In this document: positions 22,601-29,600 of the stretch, in pieces
Position numbering within the stretch: position 1 is the first letter of the stretch
How the letters are laid out: each line of letters starts with the position of its first letter
Source: Grimontia marina
GTDB taxonomy: Bacteria > Pseudomonadota > Gammaproteobacteria > Enterobacterales > Vibrionaceae
Reading direction: 5' to 3'
Length of the DNA: 64,000 nucleotides
Assembly (NCBI RefSeq): GCF_900060185.1
Contig: NZ_FIZY01000008.1
Coordinates: forward strand, 62,001-126,000
Notes under the pieces: model-generated
Told to the model about the DNA's origin: nothing
The model's database searches: none
What the model saw: only the letters and a program-made list of their open reading frames with translations
Position numbers and translations under genes: made by a program

Positions 22601-23542
22601 ATCCTGCCAGCGTCTTTTACTGAGCTAGAGAGCATTCCACTCACCATTAATGGGAAGGCCGACAAGAACAAGCTACTTGCGATGAAATCCTCGGTCACCT
22701 CAGGCATAAACGTTACCCATGCCGAAACTGAGACCGAGCGAAAACTTGTCGAGATATGGCAAAGCTTGTTAGACGCTAAAGACGTCAGTGTGACTGAGAA
22801 CTTCTTCGACCTTGGCGCCAACTCTTTACTTATCGTTCAGGCGCATAGTCGCATTGATTCTGACTTCCCAGATATTGTTCGCGTCACCGATCTATTTAGC
22901 CATACGTCAATTCGCGCGTTAGGCCACTTCATTGATGGCCAAAACAACAAGGTCACTTTACCCGCGACTACTTTGCCACACACAATGTTCCAACGCAGTG
23001 CAGGCAGAACGATCACCACACTCAAAGCCAATTATCCAAAAAACGCAGTGGAAGTATTGTCCGCTGCCATATCCAATAGCCCAGCGTCTTTATTGGCGGG
23101 TCAAGCGAGCATTTTTGCTTACCTTCTGGCGCAATTAAATAAGCAACATAATGTCAATTTCACTTACGCACTCAACAGTACGCAGTTGGTGCCTTTTGCC
23201 ATCGATTTAGCAAATTCAAATTCCATTGGTGACATGGTTGAGGAAACAAACAAGAAACTGGTTGAATTGGCTGCGACCCAAGTGGGTTTTGACACGGCAC
23301 TGCCCGAACCCTCTCAAGCACACATCTTGCTTAAAGGTGAACACGCTGACGTGTCTTCAGACGTCTTACAAGAGTTTGATTTAGTACTGACACTTCCAGA
23401 GCATTCAGAGAGCACCTCTCTGTCATTGAGCTTCGATGCAGGGCGACTACAAAAAGAGCAGTTGAATAACGTCTTAAGTACGTACTTAAAGCTGTTTGTG
23501 TACAGCACAGAGCAGTTAGCAGGAGCAGGCAGTGTTAAGTAA
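13607..23542 (+). CDS. Lipopeptide synthetase 2: three modules (Ile, Ser, Thr) plus C-lobe remnant
   Basis: A 3311-residue NRPS. Module 1: C (HHILLDG at 138-144, expected to accept a D-residue donor since it follows an E domain), A with code DGFFLGVVFK (Ile-like), carrier Ser980. Module 2: C (HHIVADG at 1158), A with code DVWHFSLIDK (Ser), carrier Ser2018. Module 3: C (HHIASDG at 2206), A with code DFWNIGMVHK (canonical Thr), carrier Ser3073. The last 200 or so residues (about 3110-3311) resemble only the C-terminal lobe of a condensation domain and contain no HHxxxDG. There is no thioesterase, so the chain passes on, probably to the KS of synthetase 3. The stop overlaps the exporter start by 11 bases, indicating coupling. 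Confidence 0.93.
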   Translation: MSGIDKSNVSAILPLLPLQEGLLFHHISDPDSPVYFEQLRLNVSGDIDIDRLQFAWNRVVENNDALRTVFRWQGIDKPVQIVLKKRSLDIGQISRQQANDNTLSTLRSPSRLDLQSHPIRLSVIEKDPNVFTLVLSFHHILLDGWSSALILKSLLGLYKNTALTLEKTASTKDIHEAWKKADTNKALNWWKTSTSNAEVNRPLPKRTLEVLDVKSRSVSDNKIVLPISSPIQARIEALTEKEGVTPAAIFHAVFSLCLRFYQNQKNLTFATTVSGRNLPVLNIADTAGLFINTLPFCAELEMTMPFSDWVKKVQLQLAGINEHSSVALKDVHTLTAIPQNARLFDSLLVVENYPLDTTIADGTGFSIQSVETTEETDFDLTLAITQMNGYECNLITQSGKFDPSFGHVFLAHFSTLLENAVSEPTRQLKSLSPVERRTTDSTIARPEYSSDLVTQLKLAVDNFGERTALSNPEQSITYQELDKLSNKVAAGLASMGIRKGDVVGISLPRGTDMVLAIWGVLKAGAAYLPILPDLPKKRSAFMMEDTGAKLCIVSGKSPLASTHSLADVNDLLGTEGDAPSVSIDSSDTAYIIYSSGSTGQPKGILTPHGAVAGFAASPTYVEISENDRVLQLSSYGFDGSVFDIFTTLCNGAELVLLDEALLSDLNALTDYISDQNISIFFVTTALFNALVDTNLSALEQVNRILFGGEKVSVPHVKKAFRKLGPNKLVHVYGPTETTVFAAAYPIQATQLVNGTIPIGSAINDSTFHVLDVDQLPCLPGVPGELYIGGPALAKGYLNRPDLTQERFTNVPHTQDWAYRTGDEVVETENGVLIFNSRLDSQVKIRGLRIELGEIASQLIDVTGASDVYVAVQGNDSGNGYIIAYLCQNEMPNKEEITAELAEFLPRYMLPQHYIRLDRLPLTANNKVDLNALPMPETERSGEQVLPKTETEANLLAIWQKVLVQPTLSVTDDVFNFGANSIAFSRVSAQMQKHFGKQLDIKTLFSSTTVREQSHLLDTQREENTLGNIERNASLNAIPATSIQAGLYTQAQMQPGSTAYNMPIAFSLQGETTTDQISVAFERVCQRHPVLFSRFHYDADQLCQTAKVTPLSARQYDAEMPFEDCWKDFVQPFDLADGKLVRLGLQALENKHRIYIDIHHIVADGVSILVLINQFLDQLEGNTSAVVEPEVRFGDYAVWQASDTNQSRIKHQKDFWQNTLVDIPPRLDLITDFPRPDKRTFMGEQFTFDFDAEVSEEIRATSNAKVSVNTLFFTAFHLVLAKYSQQADFCSSILSTGRTHHQTQEMVGMFNNFLPVSFSCEANQSVQELLEGQQERLLEALQNQDFPYHDMVSNWSQPEPGRNPYFDTMFVFHNQLSTAEALKTNAFLLEKLDTPSHFAKLDLKLDIYPSSTQGYTATIEFSTELFKGETITSLAQQFQFVIRQIISDANTLVRDITLVEENEKQKLLETFNDTYVDRHVALPLIERFEQRVLEQPGAIAISSKEGVFTWSAFNRKVNRLAHYLREDGVGPESIVAVQVPRSLDMMVALFAITKAGGAWLPIHLDNPEQRTQYILDDSDAILHLHWASPLSASPCRSIDLHTLDTSGFSETNPDRLHSPANLAYVIYTSGSTGEPKGVLIEHDALVNRLDWMQAHYPISKSDTVLQKTPYTFDVSVWELVWWSFTGARLFLLGQGEEKDPQLISKAIDEEDITCIHFVPSMLSEFLSTLSEPSAKTPHSLKQVFTSGEALTYTQASDFQKRVHEPTGATLHNLYGPTEATIDVSYFDCVSTELPNAIPIGKPIDNTTLLVLDQHLQLCPIGIAGELYIGGDNLARGYLNKPRLTAERFISNPFGDGRLYKTGDKARWKACGNIEYLGRLDHQVKIRGQRIETGEIESALSQITNACHVGTYSDANNELQLAAWYVPAPSHSLSNQELRHYLLTQLPSYMVPSAFVPLDNMPLTGNGKLDRKALPVPQLSSTFVAPVNRTEARLANIIEHILKREKVGREDDFFLIGGHSLSATRLMAKIREEWNIAIPLSDIFAYPVVQALATQIEQASPTDVAVIAKQPIEEQKVLSFGQQRMWLVDKIDHTKGRYNIHTRLQLNGVLDVMALEKAIQRTLARHDVLRTVYTANDGTVAPVIHNNLGFELTITHHSTLNNEAHQAALNALSEVESTYAFDLATETPLRAQLVIVADDNHTLLLTMHHIASDGWSLGVLTQEIGAHYRDITSGHSTPLEPLEIQYSDYANWQREFENSDAFARQKDHWLTSLDGLPECHALTLDSARPAVQTYRGDRYTRSLPSSLTDAVYSYAKESGSTAFMVLQTAFSLLISKYSNESDIVMGTPIANREQTGVEELIGFFVNTLVLRSDIDASRTFSEQLKKNKQVLLNAYANQQYPFEQLVDELSPSRSLSHHPLFQIMMVMQNQDISFPTIDNLTITADDVPSSVAKFDLLLDVAETDNSLRFHWDYAADLFTQDTIKQMATHFEQLLFSVLEQPNARQSTFSLLTQEEQTRASDALRKACSLEVGSQDAIVQRFEDTVRRFPKHIAVSFDNQTISYEALDASASQLAHLLVELGVSIDKKVALIAEPGFDMIISILAVLKSGAAYVPVDPHSPEQRIQHILSDCDASLVLKATELETPKLSVPTVELNAEDTHARLQNFPKHFQSCVAKDQLAYVIYTSGSTGLPKGVQVTHENVIRLFDSTSTEFDFNEHDVWTLFHSFAFDFSVWEIWGALLKGGKLVIVPSMVARSPSDFRQLLSSENVTVLNQTPSAFNQLIEADKKVEQPLSLRFVIFGGEALTLSALKPWIEKHPLKDTALINMYGITETTVHVTYKSLTENDINHAKQSLIGSPISDLYIYILDESQALQPTGVPGEMYVGGAGISRGYLNRPELNQSRFIQDPYSPDKTLYRTGDRARQLASGELEYLGRCDQQVKIRGFRIELGEIEHQLLAIDGVSEAVVVAEENSISAFVVSSEPRTRSEYKNALAQHLPTYILPASFTELESIPLTINGKADKNKLLAMKSSVTSGINVTHAETETERKLVEIWQSLLDAKDVSVTENFFDLGANSLLIVQAHSRIDSDFPDIVRVTDLFSHTSIRALGHFIDGQNNKVTLPATTLPHTMFQRSAGRTITTLKANYPKNAVEVLSAAISNSPASLLAGQASIFAYLLAQLNKQHNVNFTYALNSTQLVPFAIDLANSNSIGDMVEETNKKLVELAATQVGFDTALPEPSQAHILLKGEHADVSSDVLQEFDLVLTLPEHSESTSLSLSFDAGRLQKEQLNNVLSTYLKLFVYSTEQLAGAGSVK

Positions 23543-24791
23543 TCGATTTATCGTTGCCGGTGGCCTTTTTAGCTCCCAGTTTGCTACAGGTAGCCTGTCC
23601 TTTGCGATAAGCCTGTATCTGTTGGATGCAACGCAATCTGCTTTATTGTTCTCTATGGCTGTCGGGGCGTCCTTTGTCCCCTCGGTGGTCATTAGCTTGC
23701 TAAGTGGTGTTTGGGTAGACAAGTGGAACAAAAAGCGGGTCGTTTGCCTTTGCGATTTTTGTACTGGCCTAATCGCTCTCGCTTTCGTGTTAACCGTCAG
23801 CTACGCCGATAACTTAAATACATTGCTGTTCTACATCGTATGCGTTGCGAGTGTGCAGGCGTTACTCACGCTCGCATTCAACAGTGCATTGCCCGAGTTG
23901 TTCCCCGCCGACGTGTTACCATCAGCTAACGGCCTTGTTCAATCCGTTTCAGCTGTCACGCGGATCGTAGCACCCATATCAGGTGCGCTCTTGTATGCAA
24001 ACATTTCGCTGAATCTCATATTCATAATTTCCGGCGCGATATATTTTGTTTCCGCTGTCGCTCAATTAAACCTCCGCTTTACCGAGAAAAAGAGCGAAGA
24101 ATCGACGATTAACAAAGATTACATCAGTGCCCAACGCGAAGCGTTCGACTACGTTAAGCAGCACCCCTCTATTCGTTTTTTCCTCGTCTTCGAAATTTTA
24201 CTCAATGGTCTCTACCTGCCATTGGTTCTGGTCGCCATGCCTTTCATCATTTATCAGGTCTTGGGTGTCAGCCCTCTCCAGCTATCACTTGTTGAAGCAT
24301 CCATGGCTATTGGAACCATTATTGGTGCATTGATCGCGAGCAAAAAAGCCGTTCAAAAAACAGCGATACGGTATTTCTGTTTACTGCTCATTCCTCAAGC
24401 CCTTCTCATCCTTGTATGGCTATTTCCATTTCCCCAGCAAGCGAATGCCATGCTGATTACGAGCTTTTTTGCCGCAACGTTTGTCGTGTTGGCTTGCTTA
24501 AACACCGTACAGAACATTCCCGTGCTTTCACAATTTCAACGCACTGTCCCTCAGCACATGCTTGGCCGATTGTTTGGTCTTTTCTTCGCGCTACTTAACC
24601 TCGCGGTACCCGCTGGTATTTGGTTGGTGGGCAGCTTGTTAACCGCAGAGAACTGGCATCAGGTCATCGTTTTTAGTGCAGCTCTTATGGTGCTATTGGG
24701 CATTTTCGGGAATAGAAACAAAGGCTTTCATGCGTTTGTTAACGACGAAAGCCCCGCGACAAAAGAGTATGCGACAACACCTGAACACTAA
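23532..24791 (+). CDS. MFS exporter (DHA3/macrolide-efflux type)
   Basis: A 419-residue major facilitator with about twelve hydrophobic segments. The loop 2-3 signature appears as SGVWVDKWNKKRVV near residue 60. It most resembles the DHA3 branch that exports siderophores and macrolides, so export of the lipopeptide or its precursor across the inner membrane is the likely role. It begins with GTG at 23532 inside the end of synthetase 2, with AGGAG six bases upstream. Twenty bases separate it from the next gene. The substrate is inferred only from position. Confidence 0.88.
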   Translation: MLSNRFIVAGGLFSSQFATGSLSFAISLYLLDATQSALLFSMAVGASFVPSVVISLLSGVWVDKWNKKRVVCLCDFCTGLIALAFVLTVSYADNLNTLLFYIVCVASVQALLTLAFNSALPELFPADVLPSANGLVQSVSAVTRIVAPISGALLYANISLNLIFIISGAIYFVSAVAQLNLRFTEKKSEESTINKDYISAQREAFDYVKQHPSIRFFLVFEILLNGLYLPLVLVAMPFIIYQVLGVSPLQLSLVEASMAIGTIIGALIASKKAVQKTAIRYFCLLLIPQALLILVWLFPFPQQANAMLITSFFAATFVVLACLNTVQNIPVLSQFQRTVPQHMLGRLFGLFFALLNLAVPAGIWLVGSLLTAENWHQVIVFSAALMVLLGIFGNRNKGFHAFVNDESPATKEYATTPEH

Positions 24792-24811
24792 AATAAAACT
24801 AAGGGAATACT

Positions 24812-25690
24812 ATGAGTAGCCACATTGAAGATGCACCCAAACGTGCACCCTCTGCAATAAAGAATATAGGCCGTTCTATTAGCTGGACGGTTGCCCATTC
24901 TGCAATCTATTTCGGAATTCTGGTACCGCTAATTATTCTATGGTACCAAGTGATGGGTAAGCACGAAGTATATGGTGAGTGGTTCAACCATAACGGCGTA
25001 GTTATGATTGTCGTCAATGACATTATTCAGATCTCTGTCTTTTACTTGTTTATCAAATTCATTAAGAAAGAGAACTTATTTAAACGATGCAACTTCGTTT
25101 CATTTAGCAAGACAACAGCTCTTTATATCATCGCATTAAGCATTTCTGCGGCGATATTTACACATACGCTGTTCGCGCTACCTTATTTAAAAAACAACTT
25201 CGGTGGTTATGAATCTGTCATGGCCTTCTTGGTGGATACACCAAGCACATGGTCATTTGTACTGTTCCTTATTATTGGATCGTTTTACAAAGAAATATTC
25301 TTCCGTGGTTTGCTATTTAATGAAATGCGAAGAGGCTTACACATTGGCATTTGCTACGCGCTACTGTGTGTAATTTATACCTACTACTTTGAGTTGATGC
25401 GTGACATCCCACTCATGATCTATGCAGCAATAGGTACCTGCCTGTTCACCACCCTTTATCTTTGGACACGTTCAATGTATGCAGCCGTGATCATGCAGTT
25501 CCTCTCGACCGGTGGAATTTATGTGCTTCGCCACAATGCCATGATCGAGCAGTACAACCACACATACCACAATGCGCTGTTACTTATCACATTTGGTGTC
25601 ATTGCCTTCTCTCTTTACAAGGTTTACTCCCTATCCAAAAGATCTACCGTGCATCAGCACAGTGATTTCAAGAAATACGCAGGAAATTAA
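24812..25690 (+). CDS. CPBP-family-like membrane protein, degenerate catalytic motifs (1)
   Basis: A 292-residue integral membrane protein with about seven to eight hydrophobic segments, related to the CPBP/Abi (CAAX protease and bacteriocin-processing) family. The first family motif EExxxR is altered to KEIFFR near residue 168 (glutamate to lysine). Where the second and third motifs should supply metal-binding histidines it has Tyr and Gln (VIYTYYFE; AAVIMQFLS). A proteolytic role is therefore doubtful. Clustered CPBP proteins are sometimes linked to self-immunity or maturation of antimicrobial peptides, so a protective or transport-assisting role is possible. It lies 12 bases before its paralogue. 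Confidence 0.75.
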   Translation: MSSHIEDAPKRAPSAIKNIGRSISWTVAHSAIYFGILVPLIILWYQVMGKHEVYGEWFNHNGVVMIVVNDIIQISVFYLFIKFIKKENLFKRCNFVSFSKTTALYIIALSISAAIFTHTLFALPYLKNNFGGYESVMAFLVDTPSTWSFVLFLIIGSFYKEIFFRGLLFNEMRRGLHIGICYALLCVIYTYYFELMRDIPLMIYAAIGTCLFTTLYLWTRSMYAAVIMQFLSTGGIYVLRHNAMIEQYNHTYHNALLLITFGVIAFSLYKVYSLSKRSTVHQHSDFKKYAGN

Positions 25691-25702
25691 AGGAATTTTA
25701 TT

Positions 25703-26551
25703 ATGAGTATGGATACAACGCTAAATTCACGGCAGTTAGAAAAAGGCGGTAAGACCTCATGGGGAAAAGTTATTGCTTTAACCTTGGGTTACCTTTCTGT
25801 ATATGTTGGGCTTGGTTATGCACTTATCTATTTGCTATTCACCGTATTGCTAGATGTAAAGCCCTTACAGGATGCTTTCTACAACCTTCCGTTATTAACG
25901 GCACTGCTCTATTTCACTATATGCGTCATTCTTTCTGATATTTTCTTCAGAGTACGTGGAAAAAGTTTATATAAGGCCTGTCAATTTAGAAAGTTGGATA
26001 TGACGACAACGTTTCTAACAATATTCGTGGCCGTTTGTATGTCAATTTTCACCGTCACAGTTGTTAACCTGAGTAGTGTAAAAGCATCACTGCCAGAGCT
26101 TGATAACTACATGGCGTGGATAATGGATAAAGAAGCCGCGCCTTTATTTTTGCTGTTCGCACTCGCAATAATTGTTCCTTTCGTAGAAGAAATTGTATTC
26201 CGTGGTGCTGTTTACAACGATGTGAAGGATTACAGCAACATTACTGTAGCCATTGTTATCCAAGCCTTGGTTTATGCAGTCATGCAATTCGAATTGGTGG
26301 TTGGTATCTACTCGTTCGTTTCCTCGGTGTTTTACATCATGGTCTATATCTGGTTCCGCTCCCTATGGGCTTCCATTCTTATACAAGCTGCCAGCCTTGT
26401 ATGTGTGATCAGTTGGCGTCGATTTGGGTTGAAAGACCAACTGATCGCCTGGGGTGATCAGACGATGTATCTGGTCGCTGCAGCCGCATTTACCTTGATG
26501 CTTGGTAGCTACTTTCTGCTCTGGAGGCACTACAAGCGCCATTACGCCTAA
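25703..26551 (+). CDS. CPBP-family-like membrane protein, degenerate catalytic motifs (2)
   Basis: A 282-residue integral membrane protein of the same type and size as its upstream neighbour. The first motif is intact here (VEEIVFRG near residue 155). The histidines expected in motifs two and three are replaced by Gln (LVYAVMQFE; ASILIQAAS), so zinc-type catalysis looks lost in both copies. The pair is embedded between the exporter and the largest synthetase and must be co-transcribed with them. It may protect the producer's membrane, process the product in an unusual way or assist export. The function is not shown by the sequence. Confidence 0.75.
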   Translation: MSMDTTLNSRQLEKGGKTSWGKVIALTLGYLSVYVGLGYALIYLLFTVLLDVKPLQDAFYNLPLLTALLYFTICVILSDIFFRVRGKSLYKACQFRKLDMTTTFLTIFVAVCMSIFTVTVVNLSSVKASLPELDNYMAWIMDKEAAPLFLLFALAIIVPFVEEIVFRGAVYNDVKDYSNITVAIVIQALVYAVMQFELVVGIYSFVSSVFYIMVYIWFRSLWASILIQAASLVCVISWRRFGLKDQLIAWGDQTMYLVAAAAFTLMLGSYFLLWRHYKRHYA

Positions 26552-26611
26552 TTATAAGCATTGAAGATTGAAATATTCCCCAAGGACAAGTTGTAACTGA
26601 AGGTTAAAGAA

Positions 26612-29600
26612 ATGGATTTAAATATCATCGACCAATTAGGCTTTTCAGATGAAGCTACCAATCATATCGAAGAAGTAAACAATAAGGATATCGCAGTTAT
26701 CGGCCTTGAGGTCGTTCTTCCACATTGTGAAAATAAGTATGATTACTGGTCTTTGCTGGCATCGGGGCAACATGGAGTATCAGATTTCCCGTCATCTCGG
26801 CGTATCGATACTGACGCCTATTTTAAATTCAAATTTCCTCAACTGACTCCAACTTATCGGACTGGAGGATATCTAAAGAACGTTGACAGGTTCGACCCCG
26901 CGTTCTTTGGTATGTCACCCAAAGAAGCTGCGCTGATGGATCCGCATCAGCGACTCTTTCTCCAAACGGCCTATCACGCCATTGAAGATGCTGGCTATGC
27001 AGGGAAGATCCGTAACTCAGAGACTGGCATCTATCTTGGCTACGCGCATGATGCGATGTACAGGCAATACATTGATGACGTTGCGCCACAAGAAAAAGCA
27101 TCATCTACTTTGGGTAACCTCGCCTCATTAACGGCAAGCCGATTAGCTTACACCTTGAACCTTCAAGGGCCATCAATGGTCGTGGATACTGCCTGTTCCT
27201 CTTCCCTTACTGCGTTGCACCTTGCTTGTCAGGGGTTAAGGAATGGCGATTGTGATACCGCCGTCGTTGGCGCGGTAAATCTTATGCTTATGCCCATTGA
27301 GACAGGCGATAAAATTGGTATTGAGTCTGACGACGGATTTACCCGCGCATTCTCTGAAGGCAGCACAGGCACTGGGCTTGGGGAAGGTGTTGTCGCAATA
27401 ATGCTGAAACCCCTCGCCAAGGCAGTTGAAGACCAAGACCCTATTTGGGGTGTAATTAAAGGCAGTGCGATCAATCAAGATGGTCGCTCAGCAGGTATCT
27501 CAGCACCTAACGGCGATGCTCAGCAAAAAGTTCTCGTCAAAGCCTGGCGAGACGCCGGAATCGATCCTCGTGAACTCAGCTACATCGAAGCTCACGGCAC
27601 AGGCACTAAACTGGGTGATCCCATTGAAGTGGCAGCAATCAACGGTGCTTTCAAGCAATTCACCGCGGAAACAGATTTTTGCCAAATAGGTTCGGTGAAA
27701 ACCAACCTTGGTCATCTGGACTCTGCTGCGGGTCTGGCAGGCTTAGTCAAAGTCTTGCTGTGCCTCAAACACGAACAAATCGTCCCCTCTCTCTTTTACA
27801 GCGCACCCAATCCTTCAATCCAGTTTGATGGCGCAGTTTCAGTTGCAACGAAAAACCAAAACTGGGCAGGCGAACAACGTTTTGCAGGCGTGAGTGCATT
27901 TGGCTTAAGTGGTACGAACTGCCATATCGTGCTTCAAGCACCACCCGCTCAGGACATTTCTGAGCACCTTGATTTAACGACATACCCGTTTTTCTTATCT
28001 GCAAAAACTGAAGCGTCTCTATCACTTCTTATTGGCAAAACGGCGGCTTGGCTAAAAACACATCCAGAAACTCGACCTCAAGACCTAAGCTACACAAGCA
28101 TGTTTGCGCGGGCGCATCATGAACACCGATTTGCTGTCACTTTTTCGACAGTGCAATCGCTTGTTCAGGCTCTGGAGGAACAGCAGAATACACAAGAATA
28201 TGACCGACCAATCAACGCCGATAATGACGACACAATAACGAGAGCGTTAGCGCACTTCTATACCGGAAACACGCCATTCAGCACCGCAGATTACTCTCTA
28301 TCAGGTCGCTGCATTTCCATGCCGGGGTATGCATTTGAGCCACAACGCTGCTGGACCACAGTACCTGAAACCGCGGTAAACGCTGAGCCAACAGTGACAA
28401 TGACTGAGAGCGAAAAGCCAGCTATTGTCCTGCTAGACGTTAACGTTGAAGGCGGCGATGTTTCCAGCACATCTCAAGTGGTGGCTAATATTTGGGGGCA
28501 CACGTTAGACATCGATTCACTCTCACTTGACGATGACTATTATGCACTAGGCGGAGACTCAATCTTCGCACTAGACGTTCAGCAGTTGGTAAAGAGCGAA
28601 CTGGGTGTCAGTATTGAGCTCCACGAGTTACTGGACCATGCCGTGTTTGAAGCATTTTCTGCACTCGTTGAGTCCAGAATTGACGAAGATGCCGACACGT
28701 TAGAACACAGTGTCGACCCAACGGACTCACACCAGAATGTTCCGCTGTCATTTGCACAAAAACGTTTGTGGTTTTTGGAGCAATTGGAAGACCTAGGCGC
28801 CTCTTTAAACCTTCCAACTGCCCTTGAACTAAAAGGGTTATTGGACGTCGATGCACTTAAAAAATCCATTGAAATCATTGTTGATAACCACCCTGTTTTG
28901 CGTGCTCGCTTCGTATCGGAAGACAATTCGGTTTATCAAGCGTTTGATGCATCTGCCGCTCCATTCGAGCGTCTAGACGTTAATCCCAATGAGCTCGACA
29001 TTACGTTGGAACGTTTGGCAAACAAGCGTTTCGAACTGGAGGAAGGCAGTCTCTTTTCAACGTCGCTATTGCGTATTGAAGAAACACACCATGTCTTGTT
29101 TATCAACTGTCACCATATCATTGTTGACGGGTGGTCTATCGGGCTGATCATTCAAGAGCTTGGTAAGCACTATGCCAGCCTTACGCAAGGGCTCTCTCCG
29201 CAGCAAACCCACACCTCTGCTTTTTCCGATTATGCTCTCCAGCAACAAACGCTGACATCCACAAAAAATGAAGACGATTTTTGGTCTCAAAACCTAAAAG
29301 ACTTACCACGTAAACCTTGGCTTCCAACGGATTATCCACGACCGAAAAAACAAAGCCATGCTGGTGCCTCACTTGAAATGATGTTGGATGAAGCACTTTC
29401 AGAAAAGGTGAAAAACTGGAGTAAGAGCCAGGGATTGACCCTATATATGGCATTGAAAGCGGCATTTGATATTACGCTGTCCGCATACAGTGACCATACG
29501 GATATCATCGTCGGAACCCCTGTTTCAGGTCGAGAAAGCAAAAGCGGTCAAGATTGGCGTCATACGGTGGGGCTTTTCATCAACAATATTGTCCTTCGAA

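Noticed and set aside
24812-26551. The CPBP-like proteins as the peptidases that remove an acyl-D-Asn leader
   Set aside because: Their metal-binding histidines are missing and the known leader peptidases are serine enzymes of another family; only an immunity or accessory role is left as plausible.
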